Shown here: piece by piece, positions 1 through 10,730 of the stretch
Position numbering within the stretch: the stretch's first letter is position 1
Layout of the letters: each line of letters starts with the position of its first letter
Assembly (NCBI RefSeq): GCF_030053115.1
Contig: NZ_CP125619.1
Span: 2,367,501-2,431,500, forward strand
Direction of reading: 5' to 3'
Source: Pseudomonas svalbardensis
Lineage (GTDB): Bacteria > Pseudomonadota > Gammaproteobacteria > Pseudomonadales > Pseudomonadaceae
DNA length: 64,000 nt
The notes under the pieces: model-generated
Database searches by the model: none
The model's input: only the letters and a program-made list of their open reading frames with translations
What the model was told of the DNA's origin: nothing
Translations under genes and position numbers: made by a program

Positions 1-2222
<2,222 letters not shown>

Positions 2223-2378
2223 ATATAACACCCAAGCAATTTGCTGACCTGAAGAGGCACCAGATTGCGGTGTGTGAAGACGACACAAGTCGAAAATTCG
2301 CAACGCAACACACAAATCTATCACCTGCCCATTCGCTGGAGCGTGATCCGCAAGGAGAACGACCTGGCTACCGAATTT

Positions 2379-2494
2379 CTTGACGACCATAGAGCATTGG
2401 AACCACCTGATCCCATCCCGAACTCAGCAGTGAAACGATGCATCGCCGATGGTAGTGTGGGGTTTCCCCATGTGAGAGTAGGTCATCGTCAAGA
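2379..2494 (+). rRNA. rrf: 5S ribosomal RNA
   Basis: About 116 nt and typical of Pseudomonas 5S. It contains the conserved 'gatcccatcccgaactcag' loop and the 'gatggtagtgtggggt' arm. The ends 'ttgacgacc...' and '...ggtcatcgtcaag' pair to form the terminal helix. It lies about 155 nt after the 23S end, with no tRNA in the spacer, so this is the distal part of a 16S-23S-5S operon. Exact ends are uncertain by a few bases. Confidence 0.96.
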
Positions 2495-2504
2495 TTAAAT
2501 TCCG

Positions 2505-2542
2505 AAACCCCTATCTGCGTATGCAGGTAGGGGTTTTGTTTT
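2505..2542 (+). terminator. Rho-independent terminator of the rRNA operon
   Basis: An 11-bp stem, 'cccctatctgc' / 'gcaggtagggg', with a 4-nt loop is flanked by A's and followed by 'ttttgtttt'. It starts about 11 nt after the 5S end, where an rrn terminator is expected. Confidence 0.93.
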
Positions 2543-2567
2543 GTCTGCAGGAAAGTGCGAACGGACA

Positions 2568-2961
2568 TTACCGGTACTTGATCACAATCCCTTTGAGTTT
2601 CCGACCTTCGATGGTTTTTACGTCGCGAGCCAACAGTGGACCGTTGACATAGGCGCCCACCGGTTGGATATGGTCGTAGACCACCACCACGGCATCGCCG
2701 CCGAGCTTGGCGGACTCTTCGCGTAGTTTTTCTTCTACCTGAGTGATGGGAGGAGCAGGCTCGACGCTCGCGTCGATGACAACCTCACCCAATCGGACGT
2801 GAGGGCGAAGAGGCTCGGTGCGGGATGCTCCACGCCCACATAGGCGGTTGTCTGGGCGTCGACGGTGCGCACCCACTCAGCGCGAGCAGAGTGGCAGTGA
2901 GCCCTCCAGCCAGCAGTGACAGTTTGAAACGAGTGGACCAAGGCACGTCATGGGCAGGCAT
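2568..2961 (-). pseudogene. Decayed lipoprotein gene (frameshifted)
   Basis: The minus strand starts ATG-CCT-GCC at 2961 and encodes a lipoprotein signal ending in 'LLALSGC'. The homologous reading then continues in a second frame ('RTVDAQTTAYVGVEH') and finishes in a third ('RPHVRLGEVVIDAS' to 'KLKGIVIKYR', stop at 2568). The three segments look like parts of one small Pseudomonas envelope lipoprotein of unknown function. At least two frame changes and apparently a short deletion lie around 2790-2870. No single frame gives the whole protein, so I call it a pseudogene. It is interposed between the rRNA operon and the group II intron. Sequencing error is the alternative for one shift but is unlikely for both. 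Confidence 0.7.
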
Positions 2962-3053
2962 AGTGGGGTTCCTCCGAACAATCTGCTGCTGTACGAGGTA
3001 GTGTGTTGACGGTCAGACCGTTCGGCAGTTGCCAGAAGCCCAACCTTTTCATG

Positions 3054-4418
3054 GTGCGCCAGGCATGGCGCGTTGCGCGCAAGCGCAACCAGCTTGGCTG
3101 GGTGGCCACGCTGGTGACTTGGAGGTGCAAGTCCTCTACACACCCGGCAAGGGGAAGTGTTAGCCAAAGGCAAGGGTGTCGCGGGTGACTGCGAATCTGA
3201 AGGAAGCCCGAGGCAAAATGCTGGCCTGACGAACAGGAAGCGGATGAGGCGGCGTAGCGGGGGTAAGACGGCCATAATCGTCAAAGCCCAATACTTGCAC
3301 GGAACGCTACGACGTATATCCGACAGGCATAAGCAGGAAGGTCGCGCGAATTACCCTGGGAGATCTGCACGTTTGCCACTGTGCTACCGAGCGTCGAGAG
3401 GCGACGGGATGAGCGTGCAGAAGTCAGCCGAGGCCGTAGTAAGTGGCAAATAACCCTGCCACCAAGGGCCGAACAGGTTATGCCGCCAGTAGGCGTCAGA
3501 GTCTCGTCGAATGTCGAAAAGCAGAAATTTCTCCGAGGGAGAACTGTGACCCCTAGTTCCGGACAGAATCCGCGGGCCACGGCTGGCAGTGCGCAGGCAT
3601 CGGCGACGTCTGTGGCGTGGACGAACGCGGAGCCGGGCACGCTGATGGCGCGGGTGCTTGCACCGGCCAACCTCAAGCGTGCGTATCAGCGCGTGGTCAG
3701 CAACAAGGGTGCGCCGGGGGCCGATGGCATGACGGTCGACGAGTTGGCGGGCTACGTGGAACAGTATTGGCCAACCCTCAAGGCCAGGTTGCTGGCCGGC
3801 GAGTATCACCCGCAAGGTGTACGCGCCGTCGAAATCCCCAAACCCAAAGGCGGCACAAGACAGCTGGGTATCCCCAGCGTCGTGGATCGCCTGATCCAAC
3901 AGGCACTGCTGCAACAGCTCACGCCGATCTTCGATCCGCTGTTCTCGGACTACAGCTACGGCTTCCGTCCGGGCAGAAGCGCCCACCAAGCCATCGAAAC
4001 AGCCCGCGCCCATGTGGTGGCGGGTCACTGCTGGTGCGTGGAACTCGATCTGGAGAAGTTCTTCGATCGGGTCAACCACGATGTATTGATGGCCCATGTG
4101 GCACGGCCTTGGGTCTGCGACTATCTGGGTTATGGGATGAGCTGGCATCAACAGCCAAGGCTGAGAGTAGCGACAATGAGTCTGGGTCGCTTACGCGACC
4201 GACTCAGAGACCTGCTGCACGGAGCAGGGGGCCACAAGATGGCGAACGTCATCGAGCGGATTAGCCCTGTACTGCGCGGCTGGGCTGGCTACTTCAAACT
4301 CAGTCAGAGCAAGCGACCGATTGAGGAACTGGACGGGTGGGTGCGGCATAAACTTCGCTGCGTCATCTGGCGCCAATGGAAGCAGCCCTCGACGAGGGCA
4401 CGCAACCTGATGCCTTGA
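3054..4418 (+). mobile_element. Degenerate group II intron, 3' end missing
   Basis: The 5' boundary is proposed at 'gtgcgccaggcatggc', which fits the GUGYG start of group II introns. It is followed by about 490 nt of GC-rich structured sequence before the intron-encoded reverse transcriptase. The reverse transcriptase stops early at 4418. I find no domain V/VI sequence (the usual GAGC...catalytic hairpin) and no canonical 3' end before the next gene at 4431-4844. The copy is therefore truncated and should be unable to splice. It sits just upstream of a decayed lipoprotein gene, which suggests a scarred insertion site beside the rRNA operon. Confidence 0.72.
3546..4418 (+). pseudogene. ltrA: Group II intron reverse transcriptase/maturase with internal deletion
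   Basis: GTG start at 3546; about 290 codons, against roughly 420-470 for intact bacterial intron RTs. The N-terminal RT blocks are present: 'NKGAPGADGM', 'IPKPKGGTRQLGIP', 'YGFRPGRSAHQA' and the first catalytic Asp region 'VELDLEKFFDRVNHD'. Around 4101-4109 the text jumps from 'LMAHVAR' straight to 'PWVCDYLGYGMSW', which normally lies after the YADD box. The block with the YxDD catalytic pair is thus missing in frame. The junction falls at a repeated Val-Ala-Arg coding motif, suggesting recombination between short repeats. The maturase-like region 'LRGWAGYFKLSQ' remains, and the usual C-terminal tail is lost after 'ARNLMP'. It is inferred to have no reverse transcriptase activity. Confidence 0.88.
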
Positions 4419-4430
4419 GAAAGTTGAGTT

Positions 4431-4844
4431 TCATTGATCCTTTTCGCAATTCACCATCCACGAAACACCAAACCGATCAACCAACATGCCGAAGCGAGCC
4501 GCCCAGAACGTGGTTTCCAGTGGCATTTCAACCTTGCCGCCGTCCGACAACGCAGAAAACACCCGTTCAGCCTCCGCAATGCTGTCGACATTCAGTGAAA
4601 CCGAACAGCCGCTCATTTCGTCAGTAGGGCGATCAGGTGTTGTGTCCGAGCCCATGATCGCCTGATCGCCCACCAGCAGGCGGGTGTGGATGATCAGGTT
4701 GTGGTAGTCCGCCGGAAAGTGCTCGCGCGCGGGGCTTTCGCCGAAGGTCATCATGACTTCGATCTGGCCTGGCAGGCTTTGGGCATAGAAGGTGAAGGCG
4801 GCTTTGCAATCGCCGTTGAAGATCAGGTAGGGATTGATTTTCAT
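4431..4844 (-). CDS. VOC-family (PhnB-like glyoxalase fold) protein
   Basis: 137 aa, starting 'MKINPYLIFNGDCKAAFTFY' with a good 'gggagc' ribosome site upstream. The sequence fits the PhnB/3-demethylubiquinone-methyltransferase-like branch of the vicinal oxygen chelate fold: 'YLxFNGxCxxAFxFY' at the N-terminus, 'HTRLLVGDQAIMGSD' in the middle and 'FWAARFGMLVDRFGVSWMVN' at the end. These are small cytoplasmic homodimers; the substrate of this subgroup is not known. It appears monocistronic and its 3' end lies 12 bp from the intron remnant, so it is intact despite the neighbouring decay. Confidence 0.9.
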   Translation of the reverse strand: MKINPYLIFNGDCKAAFTFYAQSLPGQIEVMMTFGESPAREHFPADYHNLIIHTRLLVGDQAIMGSDTTPDRPTDEMSGCSVSLNVDSIAEAERVFSALSDGGKVEMPLETTFWAARFGMLVDRFGVSWMVNCEKDQ

Positions 4845-5043
4845 GCTTTGCTCCCGGTTACGAAGAGGCGAAGAGAGGCCGAATTCACCTCAGGCTCCGC
4901 AGTGATTGGGCTCCCTTTAGCAAAGCGTTAGATGTCGTGATTGGCGGGAATTGTTTAGATGTTTTTTCTATTGAAGCGGCGCGGCTTATGGCTTCCGGCG
5001 CCTAGGTGTCGATCCACGGTCGCGGGGATATCGTCCTGGGTCC

Positions 5044-5646
5044 TCAAGCTGCTGCGCGTGGAACCGAGGGGCGCAGCAAACGTTCGATGGCTCCACTCAC
5101 CAGACTCTCCAACAGCTCAACGCGCTCCCGCTCATCCAGCGAATGTTGCACCAACCAGCCGGGTGCGCTGTTGAGTAAGTTTGCGATTGCATGTCCGGCG
5201 GCCAGCAAACCCTGTTCACTGAAGCGGGATCGAGCCCCGAGCATCAGCAGCAATTTGCGCTCGTATTGCTCGCGCAGCTGCCTAACCCGTTCCTGTTGCT
5301 CTTCATTCAGGCAGCCGCTGTCACGCTCTGCCAGACGGAAATGCCAAGGCATTTCCTGATGCAGGTTCAAATGCGCTCGGATAAGGGCATGGAGTTTGTC
5401 ACGTTTTGCCGACGCCTTTTGCTCGATCCGCCCCAAGGTTGCCAACAGCTCTTCGTAGAACTCTTCGATCAGGTCGAGCAGCAAGTGCTGTTTGCTGGGG
5501 TAATGGTGATACAACGAGCCGGGGGCGAGCCCCAGACAGGTCGCGAGCTCACGCATGCCGACCTGTCCGAAACCTTTGCAGGCGAACAGCTCCAGCACCT
5601 TGTCCCGGTACTCGGCAAAGCGCGAGCAGCGCTCAGGCATAGGCAT
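5044..5646 (-). CDS. TetR/AcrR-family transcriptional regulator
   Basis: 200 aa from ATG 5646; a GTG at 5655 is an alternative start. The N-terminal helix-turn-helix is typical of TetR: 'YRDKVLELFACKGFGQVGM', then 'ATCLGLAPGSLYHHYPSKQ', residues ~12-55. The C-terminal ligand domain is not assignable by eye. The start overlaps the stop of the upstream hydroxyacyl-CoA dehydrogenase by 14 bp on the same strand, so the two are translationally coupled. The regulator may respond to an acyl-CoA or fatty-acid metabolite and control its own operon; that is inference from context. Confidence 0.9.
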   Translation of the reverse strand: MPMPERCSRFAEYRDKVLELFACKGFGQVGMRELATCLGLAPGSLYHHYPSKQHLLLDLIEEFYEELLATLGRIEQKASAKRDKLHALIRAHLNLHQEMPWHFRLAERDSGCLNEEQQERVRQLREQYERKLLLMLGARSRFSEQGLLAAGHAIANLLNSAPGWLVQHSLDERERVELLESLVSGAIERLLRPSVPRAAA

Positions 5647-6484
5647 GGAAGCCACGCCCCGTTTTGCGCCCCAGGTAACCGGCGGCGACCATTTCCTTGA
5701 GCAGTGGAGCAGGGCGGTATTTGCTGTCGTTGAAGCCGTCGTAGAAGGCTTCGAGAATGGCCAGCACGGTGTCCAAACCGATCAGGTCCGCCAACGCCAG
5801 CGGCCCGATCGGCTGATTGCAGCCCAGGCGCATGCCGGCGTCGATGTCTTCGGCGCTGGCCAGGCCTTCCTGAAACACCAGGATCGCTTCGTTGATCATC
5901 GGCACTAGAATCCGGTTGACCACGAAGCCCGGACGGTTGCCGGCGGTGATCGCGGTTTTGCCGAGAGTGGTCGCCATGTCCAGCGCCAGGGCGTGGGTGG
6001 CGTCGCTGGTTTGCAAACCGCGAATCACCTCGATCAGGCCCATCACCGGCACCGGGTTGAAGAAGTGCAGGCCGATGAAGCGCTCAGGCTGGCTCACGCT
6101 GGCAGCGAGTTGGGTGATGGACAGCGAAGACGTGTTGGAGGCAATCACGCAATCGTCGCTGACCTGCGCGGCGATCTGTTGCAGCACGCGCAGTTTCAGC
6201 TCGAGGTTTTCGGTCGCGGCTTCGATCACCAGTTGCACGTTCTGCAGGTTGCTGTAGTCGGTGCTGGTGCGGATCTTGTCGAGGGCGGCGAGCTTTTGCT
6301 CTTGCGTCAGCGTTTCCTTGGCAACCTGTCGATCGAGGTTTTTACTGACGGTTGCGAGGGCCTTTTGCAGAGCGCTCTCGGAGATGTCGAGCAAGGTCAC
6401 GTTAAAACCGGCCAAGGCGCAGACTTGCGCAATGCCATTGCCCATGGTGCCTGCGCCGATCACGCCAATGTTTTGCAGATTCAT
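5633..6484 (-). CDS. 3-hydroxybutyryl-CoA / 3-hydroxyacyl-CoA dehydrogenase
   Basis: 283 aa, the normal length for Hbd/PaaH-type enzymes, which oxidise (S)-3-hydroxyacyl-CoA to 3-oxoacyl-CoA with NAD+. Seen: the N-terminal dinucleotide-binding loop 'IGVIGAGTMGNGIAQVCA', 'VIASNTSSLSITQLA' around the catalytic Ser, and 'RFIGLHFFNPVPVMGLIEV', which carries the catalytic His. C-terminal signatures are 'GFVVNRILVPMINEA' and 'GPLALADLIGLD'. It is cytoplasmic, in fatty-acid or aromatic-acid beta-oxidation. It is followed by an overlapping TetR gene and divergent from an AraC regulator at 6650; the 165-bp gap holds both promoters. Confidence 0.95.
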   Translation of the reverse strand: MNLQNIGVIGAGTMGNGIAQVCALAGFNVTLLDISESALQKALATVSKNLDRQVAKETLTQEQKLAALDKIRTSTDYSNLQNVQLVIEAATENLELKLRVLQQIAAQVSDDCVIASNTSSLSITQLAASVSQPERFIGLHFFNPVPVMGLIEVIRGLQTSDATHALALDMATTLGKTAITAGNRPGFVVNRILVPMINEAILVFQEGLASAEDIDAGMRLGCNQPIGPLALADLIGLDTVLAILEAFYDGFNDSKYRPAPLLKEMVAAGYLGRKTGRGFHAYA

Positions 6485-6649
6485 GTTCTGTCCTTCCGAT
6501 CAAATCCCGCGATACCTTGGCCGCCGTAGTGGCCGAAGGCGTACTATTGGCCGCGAGTCTAGAGCCGGCAGGGCGGTTGTCCTATGCCGAAACTGTTCAA
6601 CGGCACTGGTGTTTTTTGCCATTCGGGTGATGGGGAGAGAAGCGTTCAC

Positions 6650-7669
6650 ATGCGGGAAAAGGACTCGGTTTCTGCCTACTTCGTGCAGGCAATGATCCAT
6701 GGGCTGGGAAACAATCCGCAACGTCAGAGGGCTGCGCTTGAACAGGCCGGCATCGATCCGGCGTTGATGGAGCAGCCCACCGCACGTGTACCGGCGAGTG
6801 CGTTTGCCGCGTTGTGGTTGATTCAGATCCGCGAGCTCAACGATGAGTTCTTCGGGCTCGACTCCCATGGCATGCCGCCGGGGGGGTTCGCCCTGATCTG
6901 CCGGGCATTGATTCAGGAACCTGACCTGCACAAAGCCATGCGCCAGTGCCTGGCCAATTTCGCGCTATTCCTCCACGACTTTCGCGGCACGCTGACGGTG
7001 CGCGGAAAACGTGCGGTGATCAGCCTGCAGAACCACTCGCCAAACAGCGACGTCAGTCGTTTGGGCGAGGAGACGTTTCTGGTGTTGATGATCAGCCTGC
7101 TCTGCTGGCTGGGTGGGCGGCGCATCCCTATCGACCGCGCAGATTTTCGCCACGAACGTGTGTCGCTCAGCGATGACCGTTTGCTCTGGGGACCGAACCT
7201 GACCTTTGGCGCGGAGCGCACCGAAATCGAATTCGCCAGCCACTATCTGCGTCTGCCGGTGGTTCAGGATCTGGCATCACTGAAAGTGTTTTTGCGCACC
7301 GCTCCGCAATGGCTGGTGATCCGTTTTCGCAATCAACACGGCCTGGCGTCGCAGGTCCACCAGCGCCTGCGTAACAGCCATTACAGCCAATGGCCCACCT
7401 TGCAGGCCTTCGCCCTGGAACAGCACCTGAGCCCCAGCACTTTCCGCCGAAAGCTGGAGCGTGAAGGGTGTTCGTATCAGGAGATCAAGGACGAGGTGCG
7501 GCGTGGTGTTGCCTTCGAACAGCTGCGCCAGAGCCGAGCGAGCATCAGTGACATTGCCGAGCAGCTTGGCTTTCAGGAGCCGAGTGCGTTCCATCGGGCT
7601 TTCAAAAAGTGGACGGGAGAAAGTCCGGGGCGATATCGGGCGAGGTATCAGGGGGAGCTCACGGAGTGA
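6650..7669 (+). CDS. AraC-family transcriptional regulator
   Basis: 339 aa from ATG 6650, chosen because 'ggggagag' lies 8-15 nt upstream; an ATG at 6584 in frame lacks such a site. The N-terminal ~190 residues match the AraC-type 'arabinose-binding' regulatory domain of the OruR/ArgR-like group ('FALICRALIQEPDLHKAM', 'LVLMISLLCWLGGRRIP'). The C-terminal ~100 residues carry the two helix-turn-helix motifs, 'LSPSTFRRKLEREGCSYQEI' and 'ISDIAEQLGFQEPSAFHRAF'. Its stop overlaps the GTG start of the next gene (ABC exporter) by 4 bp, so it probably regulates or is coexpressed with that transporter. The inducer is unknown. Confidence 0.93.
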   Translation: MREKDSVSAYFVQAMIHGLGNNPQRQRAALEQAGIDPALMEQPTARVPASAFAALWLIQIRELNDEFFGLDSHGMPPGGFALICRALIQEPDLHKAMRQCLANFALFLHDFRGTLTVRGKRAVISLQNHSPNSDVSRLGEETFLVLMISLLCWLGGRRIPIDRADFRHERVSLSDDRLLWGPNLTFGAERTEIEFASHYLRLPVVQDLASLKVFLRTAPQWLVIRFRNQHGLASQVHQRLRNSHYSQWPTLQAFALEQHLSPSTFRRKLEREGCSYQEIKDEVRRGVAFEQLRQSRASISDIAEQLGFQEPSAFHRAFKKWTGESPGRYRARYQGELTE

Positions 7670-9480
7670 ACCCTGTTCTTGATCGTTTCACCTCGTTACT
7701 CGACCAGGCGAGACGCGCCTTGCTGCTGGTCTGGGCAACGTCTCGCGGACTGTTTCTGGGATTGGTGCTGGCTACCCTGATCGCCGGCGTACTTCCAGCA
7801 CTGGCGGCGTGGTTAGGCCAACGCATCGTCGATGCGGTCGTCACCGCCATGCAGTTGCACGCGCAACAGGGCAGTGCGCCGTTGTGGCCGGTCGTGCGTT
7901 ATGTGCTGTTTGAAGCGGGCGTGCTCGCATTGCTGTCCGGAGCTCAGCGGGCGCTGTCGGTCCAGCAATCGCTGCTGCGGGTGCAGTTGGGGCAGAAGGT
8001 CAATACGATGATTCTGGAGAAGGCCCAGACGTTATCGCTGGTGCAGTTCGAGAATTCGGAGTTCTACGACAAACTGGTTCGGGTGCGCCGCGAGGCTTCG
8101 ACCCGGCCGTTGGCGCTGGTGATGAAGTCGTTGGGGTTGATCCAGAACCTGATCGTGTTGATCAGCTTCGGTGTGTTGCTGGTGCATTTTTCGCCTTGGG
8201 CGCTGGTGCTGCTGGTGGTCGGTGCACTACCGGTATTCTTCGCCGAAGCGCATTTTTCCGGTGATGCTTTCAGACTGTTCACTCGCCGCGCGCCGGAGAG
8301 TCGGCAACAGAGTTACATCGAAACGCTCCTCTCTCACGAGGGCTACATCAAAGAGGTCAAACTGTTCGGTTTCGCGCCGCTGCTGTTGAAGCGTTATCGC
8401 GAGACGTTCGCGCGGCTCTATGCCGAAGACCGGCGCCTGACGCTACGTCGAGATGGCTGGGGATTTGTCCTCGGTCTACTGGGCACCGGCGCGTTTTATC
8501 TGGCCTATGCCTGGGTGGTGGTCGATACCGTCCACGGCAACATCAGCCTCGGTCAGATGACCATGTACCTGGTGTTGTTCAAGCAAGGGCAGACGGCGGT
8601 GAGCAGCAGCCTGAGTGCCATCAGCGGTCTCTACGAAGATGGCCTGTACCTCTCCAGCCTTTATGAATACCTGGCCGAGCCTGTTGTCGCCGATACCGGC
8701 AGCCTTACCGTGGGTGCGGTCCCCGGCGATGGCCTGCGTTTCGAGAACGTCGGTTTCCGCTATCCGGGCGCCAGTCGCGCCGCGCTGGAAGGCATCGATC
8801 TTCACCTTGTGCCCGGCCACAGTGTGGCGCTGGTGGGGGAGAACGGTTCGGGCAAGACCACGCTGATCAAATTACTGACGCGGCTGTACCGTCCTGATCA
8901 GGGCCGTATCCTGCTGGACGGCAGTGATCTGCACGCGTGGGAAGAAGACGCGCTGCGGCGGCGCATCGGGGTGATTTTTCAGGATTACATCCGCTACCAA
9001 TTCTCCGTCGGCGAGAACATCGGCGTCGGTGACACGCTGGCGTTCAACGATGAACAGCGCTGGCAGGAGGCTGCCGCCGAGGGGATGGCCGCCCCCTTTA
9101 TCGAGGGGCTGGATCGAGGGTATGCCACGCAATTGGGACGGTGGTTCGCCGGGGGGCAGGAGCTGTCCGGCGGGCAATGGCAGAAGATCGCGTTGTCGCG
9201 CGCCTACATGCGGCGCAACGCCGATATTCTGATTCTGGATGAGCCGACCTCTGCACTTGACCCGGCGGCGGAAGCAGCGGTGTTCGAGCATTTCAGTGAG
9301 CACACCGAAGGCCGGATGACGTTGCTGATCTCTCACCGGTTTTCCAGTGTGCGCAATGCGGACCACATCATCGTGCTGGACCAGGGAGCGATCCTTGAGC
9401 GGGGTGATCACGATAGTCTGGTGGCCGCGGGCGGGCGCTATGCGCAGTTGTTTGATTTGCAGGCCCGCGGTTACCGATAG
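7666..9480 (+). CDS. ABC transporter, fused permease and ATPase
   Basis: 604 aa. GTG 7666 overlaps the AraC stop (GTGA), with 'gggggagc' upstream. The N-terminal ~320 residues form an exporter-type transmembrane domain with hydrophobic segments at 'LLLVWATSRGLFLGLVLATL', 'LIVLISFGVLLVHFSPWALV' and 'GFVLGLLGTGAFYLAYAW'. The C-terminal ATPase has Walker A 'GENGSGKTT', the Q-loop, signature 'LSGGQWQK' and Walker B 'ILILDEPTSALD', plus the H-loop in 'LLISHRFSS'. Half-transporters of this type work as inner-membrane homodimers exporting lipids, peptides or drugs; nothing here shows the substrate. Confidence 0.94.
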   Translation: MNPVLDRFTSLLDQARRALLLVWATSRGLFLGLVLATLIAGVLPALAAWLGQRIVDAVVTAMQLHAQQGSAPLWPVVRYVLFEAGVLALLSGAQRALSVQQSLLRVQLGQKVNTMILEKAQTLSLVQFENSEFYDKLVRVRREASTRPLALVMKSLGLIQNLIVLISFGVLLVHFSPWALVLLVVGALPVFFAEAHFSGDAFRLFTRRAPESRQQSYIETLLSHEGYIKEVKLFGFAPLLLKRYRETFARLYAEDRRLTLRRDGWGFVLGLLGTGAFYLAYAWVVVDTVHGNISLGQMTMYLVLFKQGQTAVSSSLSAISGLYEDGLYLSSLYEYLAEPVVADTGSLTVGAVPGDGLRFENVGFRYPGASRAALEGIDLHLVPGHSVALVGENGSGKTTLIKLLTRLYRPDQGRILLDGSDLHAWEEDALRRRIGVIFQDYIRYQFSVGENIGVGDTLAFNDEQRWQEAAAEGMAAPFIEGLDRGYATQLGRWFAGGQELSGGQWQKIALSRAYMRRNADILILDEPTSALDPAAEAAVFEHFSEHTEGRMTLLISHRFSSVRNADHIIVLDQGAILERGDHDSLVAAGGRYAQLFDLQARGYR

Positions 9481-9562
9481 CGCTCAAGACTCCTGAGAAG
9501 CGCGCGTCACTTTCGTTTAGCAGCGATGTGTCGCGGCTCCACAACTTTAGGCGCTTCATAGG

Positions 9563-9661
9563 TTCAAGATCACACCCGACCCACCAGAAACCGACGACAT
9601 TCCCTCGACTCCAAAAAACTCCACGAAGCCGCCGACCGCGCCCTCGATCATTACCTGTAAC
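9563..9661 (+). pseudogene. Fragment of a DUF6124-type gene
   Basis: The region 9481-9783 has no intact gene. Within it 'ttcaagatcacacccgac' reads 'FKITPDPPETDD' and then, one frame over, 'DSKKLHEAADRALDHYL' followed by TAA at 9661. Both pieces match the N-terminal part of the intact protein encoded at 39435-39791 ('MFKATPNPPEND' and 'DSKKLHEAADRAFDHYL'). The start codon is damaged (ata-ggt in place of ATG) and the rest of the gene is missing. It is a dead copy of that family. Confidence 0.78.
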
Positions 9662-9783
9662 TCCCTACCATTCGTCCGTTATAGCCGTTGACCTGTTATT
9701 TCTGACAGTAGCGCATGTTGCGAATCCGGAGTGTGATGAGCCTGCGTCCCAAGGGGGCAAGTTCAATCACGCTCAAGGAAAGA

Positions 9784-10554
9784 ATGATGAACATCCCGTC
9801 TGCCGTAGAAAGTGTCATCGACCTGCCGCCACCGTCGATCAAGGAAAATCCCGACAACACCAACCTGAACCCGGTTGCGGTCAAAGACACCCTTACAGTC
9901 ATCGTGGATTACGTCATGGAACCCGATGACAGAATCAGCGTGACCTGGACAGGCGCGGCGGGCACCCCGGCCGAGGGTTCCTACACCATGGGTTTCGTCG
10001 AGGCTGCCAGTACCGGTCCCAGAGAAATACCGCTGCCCATTTCACTGGTGCGTTTCAATCTGAGCAAACCGGTGACGGTGACTTTCACCTACACCCGTGG
10101 GGCATCGACTCCGCAGACCTCACTACCGCGTCTCCTGAATGTGCTGACAATCCCGGCAGATGAGTTAATTGCGTCGGTGATTACCCAGGCGACCGGTACG
10201 TCGGTGCTGGACCTCAAAGACGTGTTGAATGGTGGGACCCTTCGATTTGGCAGCTGGCCGCATATTGCCGTCGCCCAGCGGATATGGCTGAACCTGGAAG
10301 GCCATAATGCAGAGGGTAACGCTCATAATCTTACGATCTGGACGGGGGGGCGCAACGCGGTCACTCGAGGATGGGGCTCGACTGGCAGCTTCGACGCCCA
10401 TGTTCTTTACGATTACCTGAAGGAACTCGGGGATGGCAGTAAATTGTCCATTCTCTTTCGGGTGAATATGGATGGGGTGGCGAATCTGGCGACGGCTGTA
10501 AGTTTTCCGGCGCGTATCTATACCGTCGTGGGAAAGAAGAGCGGTCTCTTATGA
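9784..10554 (+). CDS. Ig-like repeat module protein, hypothetical
   Basis: 256 aa from ATG 9784 with 'aaggaaag' just upstream; an adjacent ATG at 9787 is equally possible. The sequence 'PPPSIKENPDNTNLNPVAVKDTLTVIVDYVMEPDDRISVTW...' resembles one ~170-residue beta-sandwich module of the long Pseudomonas surface proteins built from such repeats, followed by 'VLDLKDVLNGGTLRFGSWPHI' and 'SFPARIYTV'. Here there is a single copy and no obvious N-terminal signal peptide. Its stop overlaps the next start (ATGA at 10551), indicating an operon with the two genes that follow. Function unknown; a role as a ligand- or carbohydrate-binding accessory is only a guess. Confidence 0.7.
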   Translation: MMNIPSAVESVIDLPPPSIKENPDNTNLNPVAVKDTLTVIVDYVMEPDDRISVTWTGAAGTPAEGSYTMGFVEAASTGPREIPLPISLVRFNLSKPVTVTFTYTRGASTPQTSLPRLLNVLTIPADELIASVITQATGTSVLDLKDVLNGGTLRFGSWPHIAVAQRIWLNLEGHNAEGNAHNLTIWTGGRNAVTRGWGSTGSFDAHVLYDYLKELGDGSKLSILFRVNMDGVANLATAVSFPARIYTVVGKKSGLL

Positions 10555-10730
10555 AGCCGTTTTTTTTTGCCTGGAAGAAAGCGGATGGTCAGGGGAAGCT
10601 GCTTAACGTCAGCGTGGCCGAAGGGCTGTTCGGCTCGCTGCTGTGGATTCTGTTCAGCAGCCTCTTCATCGCCGGTCCGAAACGGCCGGCGCTTAATGTC
10701 CGTTTCACCGGAGCCTTGCGTGATGCCTGA
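10551..10730 (+). CDS. Small hypothetical protein, 59 aa
   Basis: ATG 10551 overlaps the previous stop by 4 bp, and the stop at 10730 overlaps the next start (10723) by 8 bp, so it fits exactly between two coding regions. The product is mostly unremarkable but has one hydrophobic stretch, 'LFGSLLWILFSSLFIAG', at residues ~27-43, which could span the membrane. The tight overlaps on both sides are the main evidence that it is translated. No family recognised. Confidence 0.55.
   Translation: MKPFFFAWKKADGQGKLLNVSVAEGLFGSLLWILFSSLFIAGPKRPALNVRFTGALRDA

Noticed and set aside
3003..3453. Small plus-strand frames upstream of the intron RT
   Set aside because: They fall in the structured ribozyme part of the intron and have no family features.
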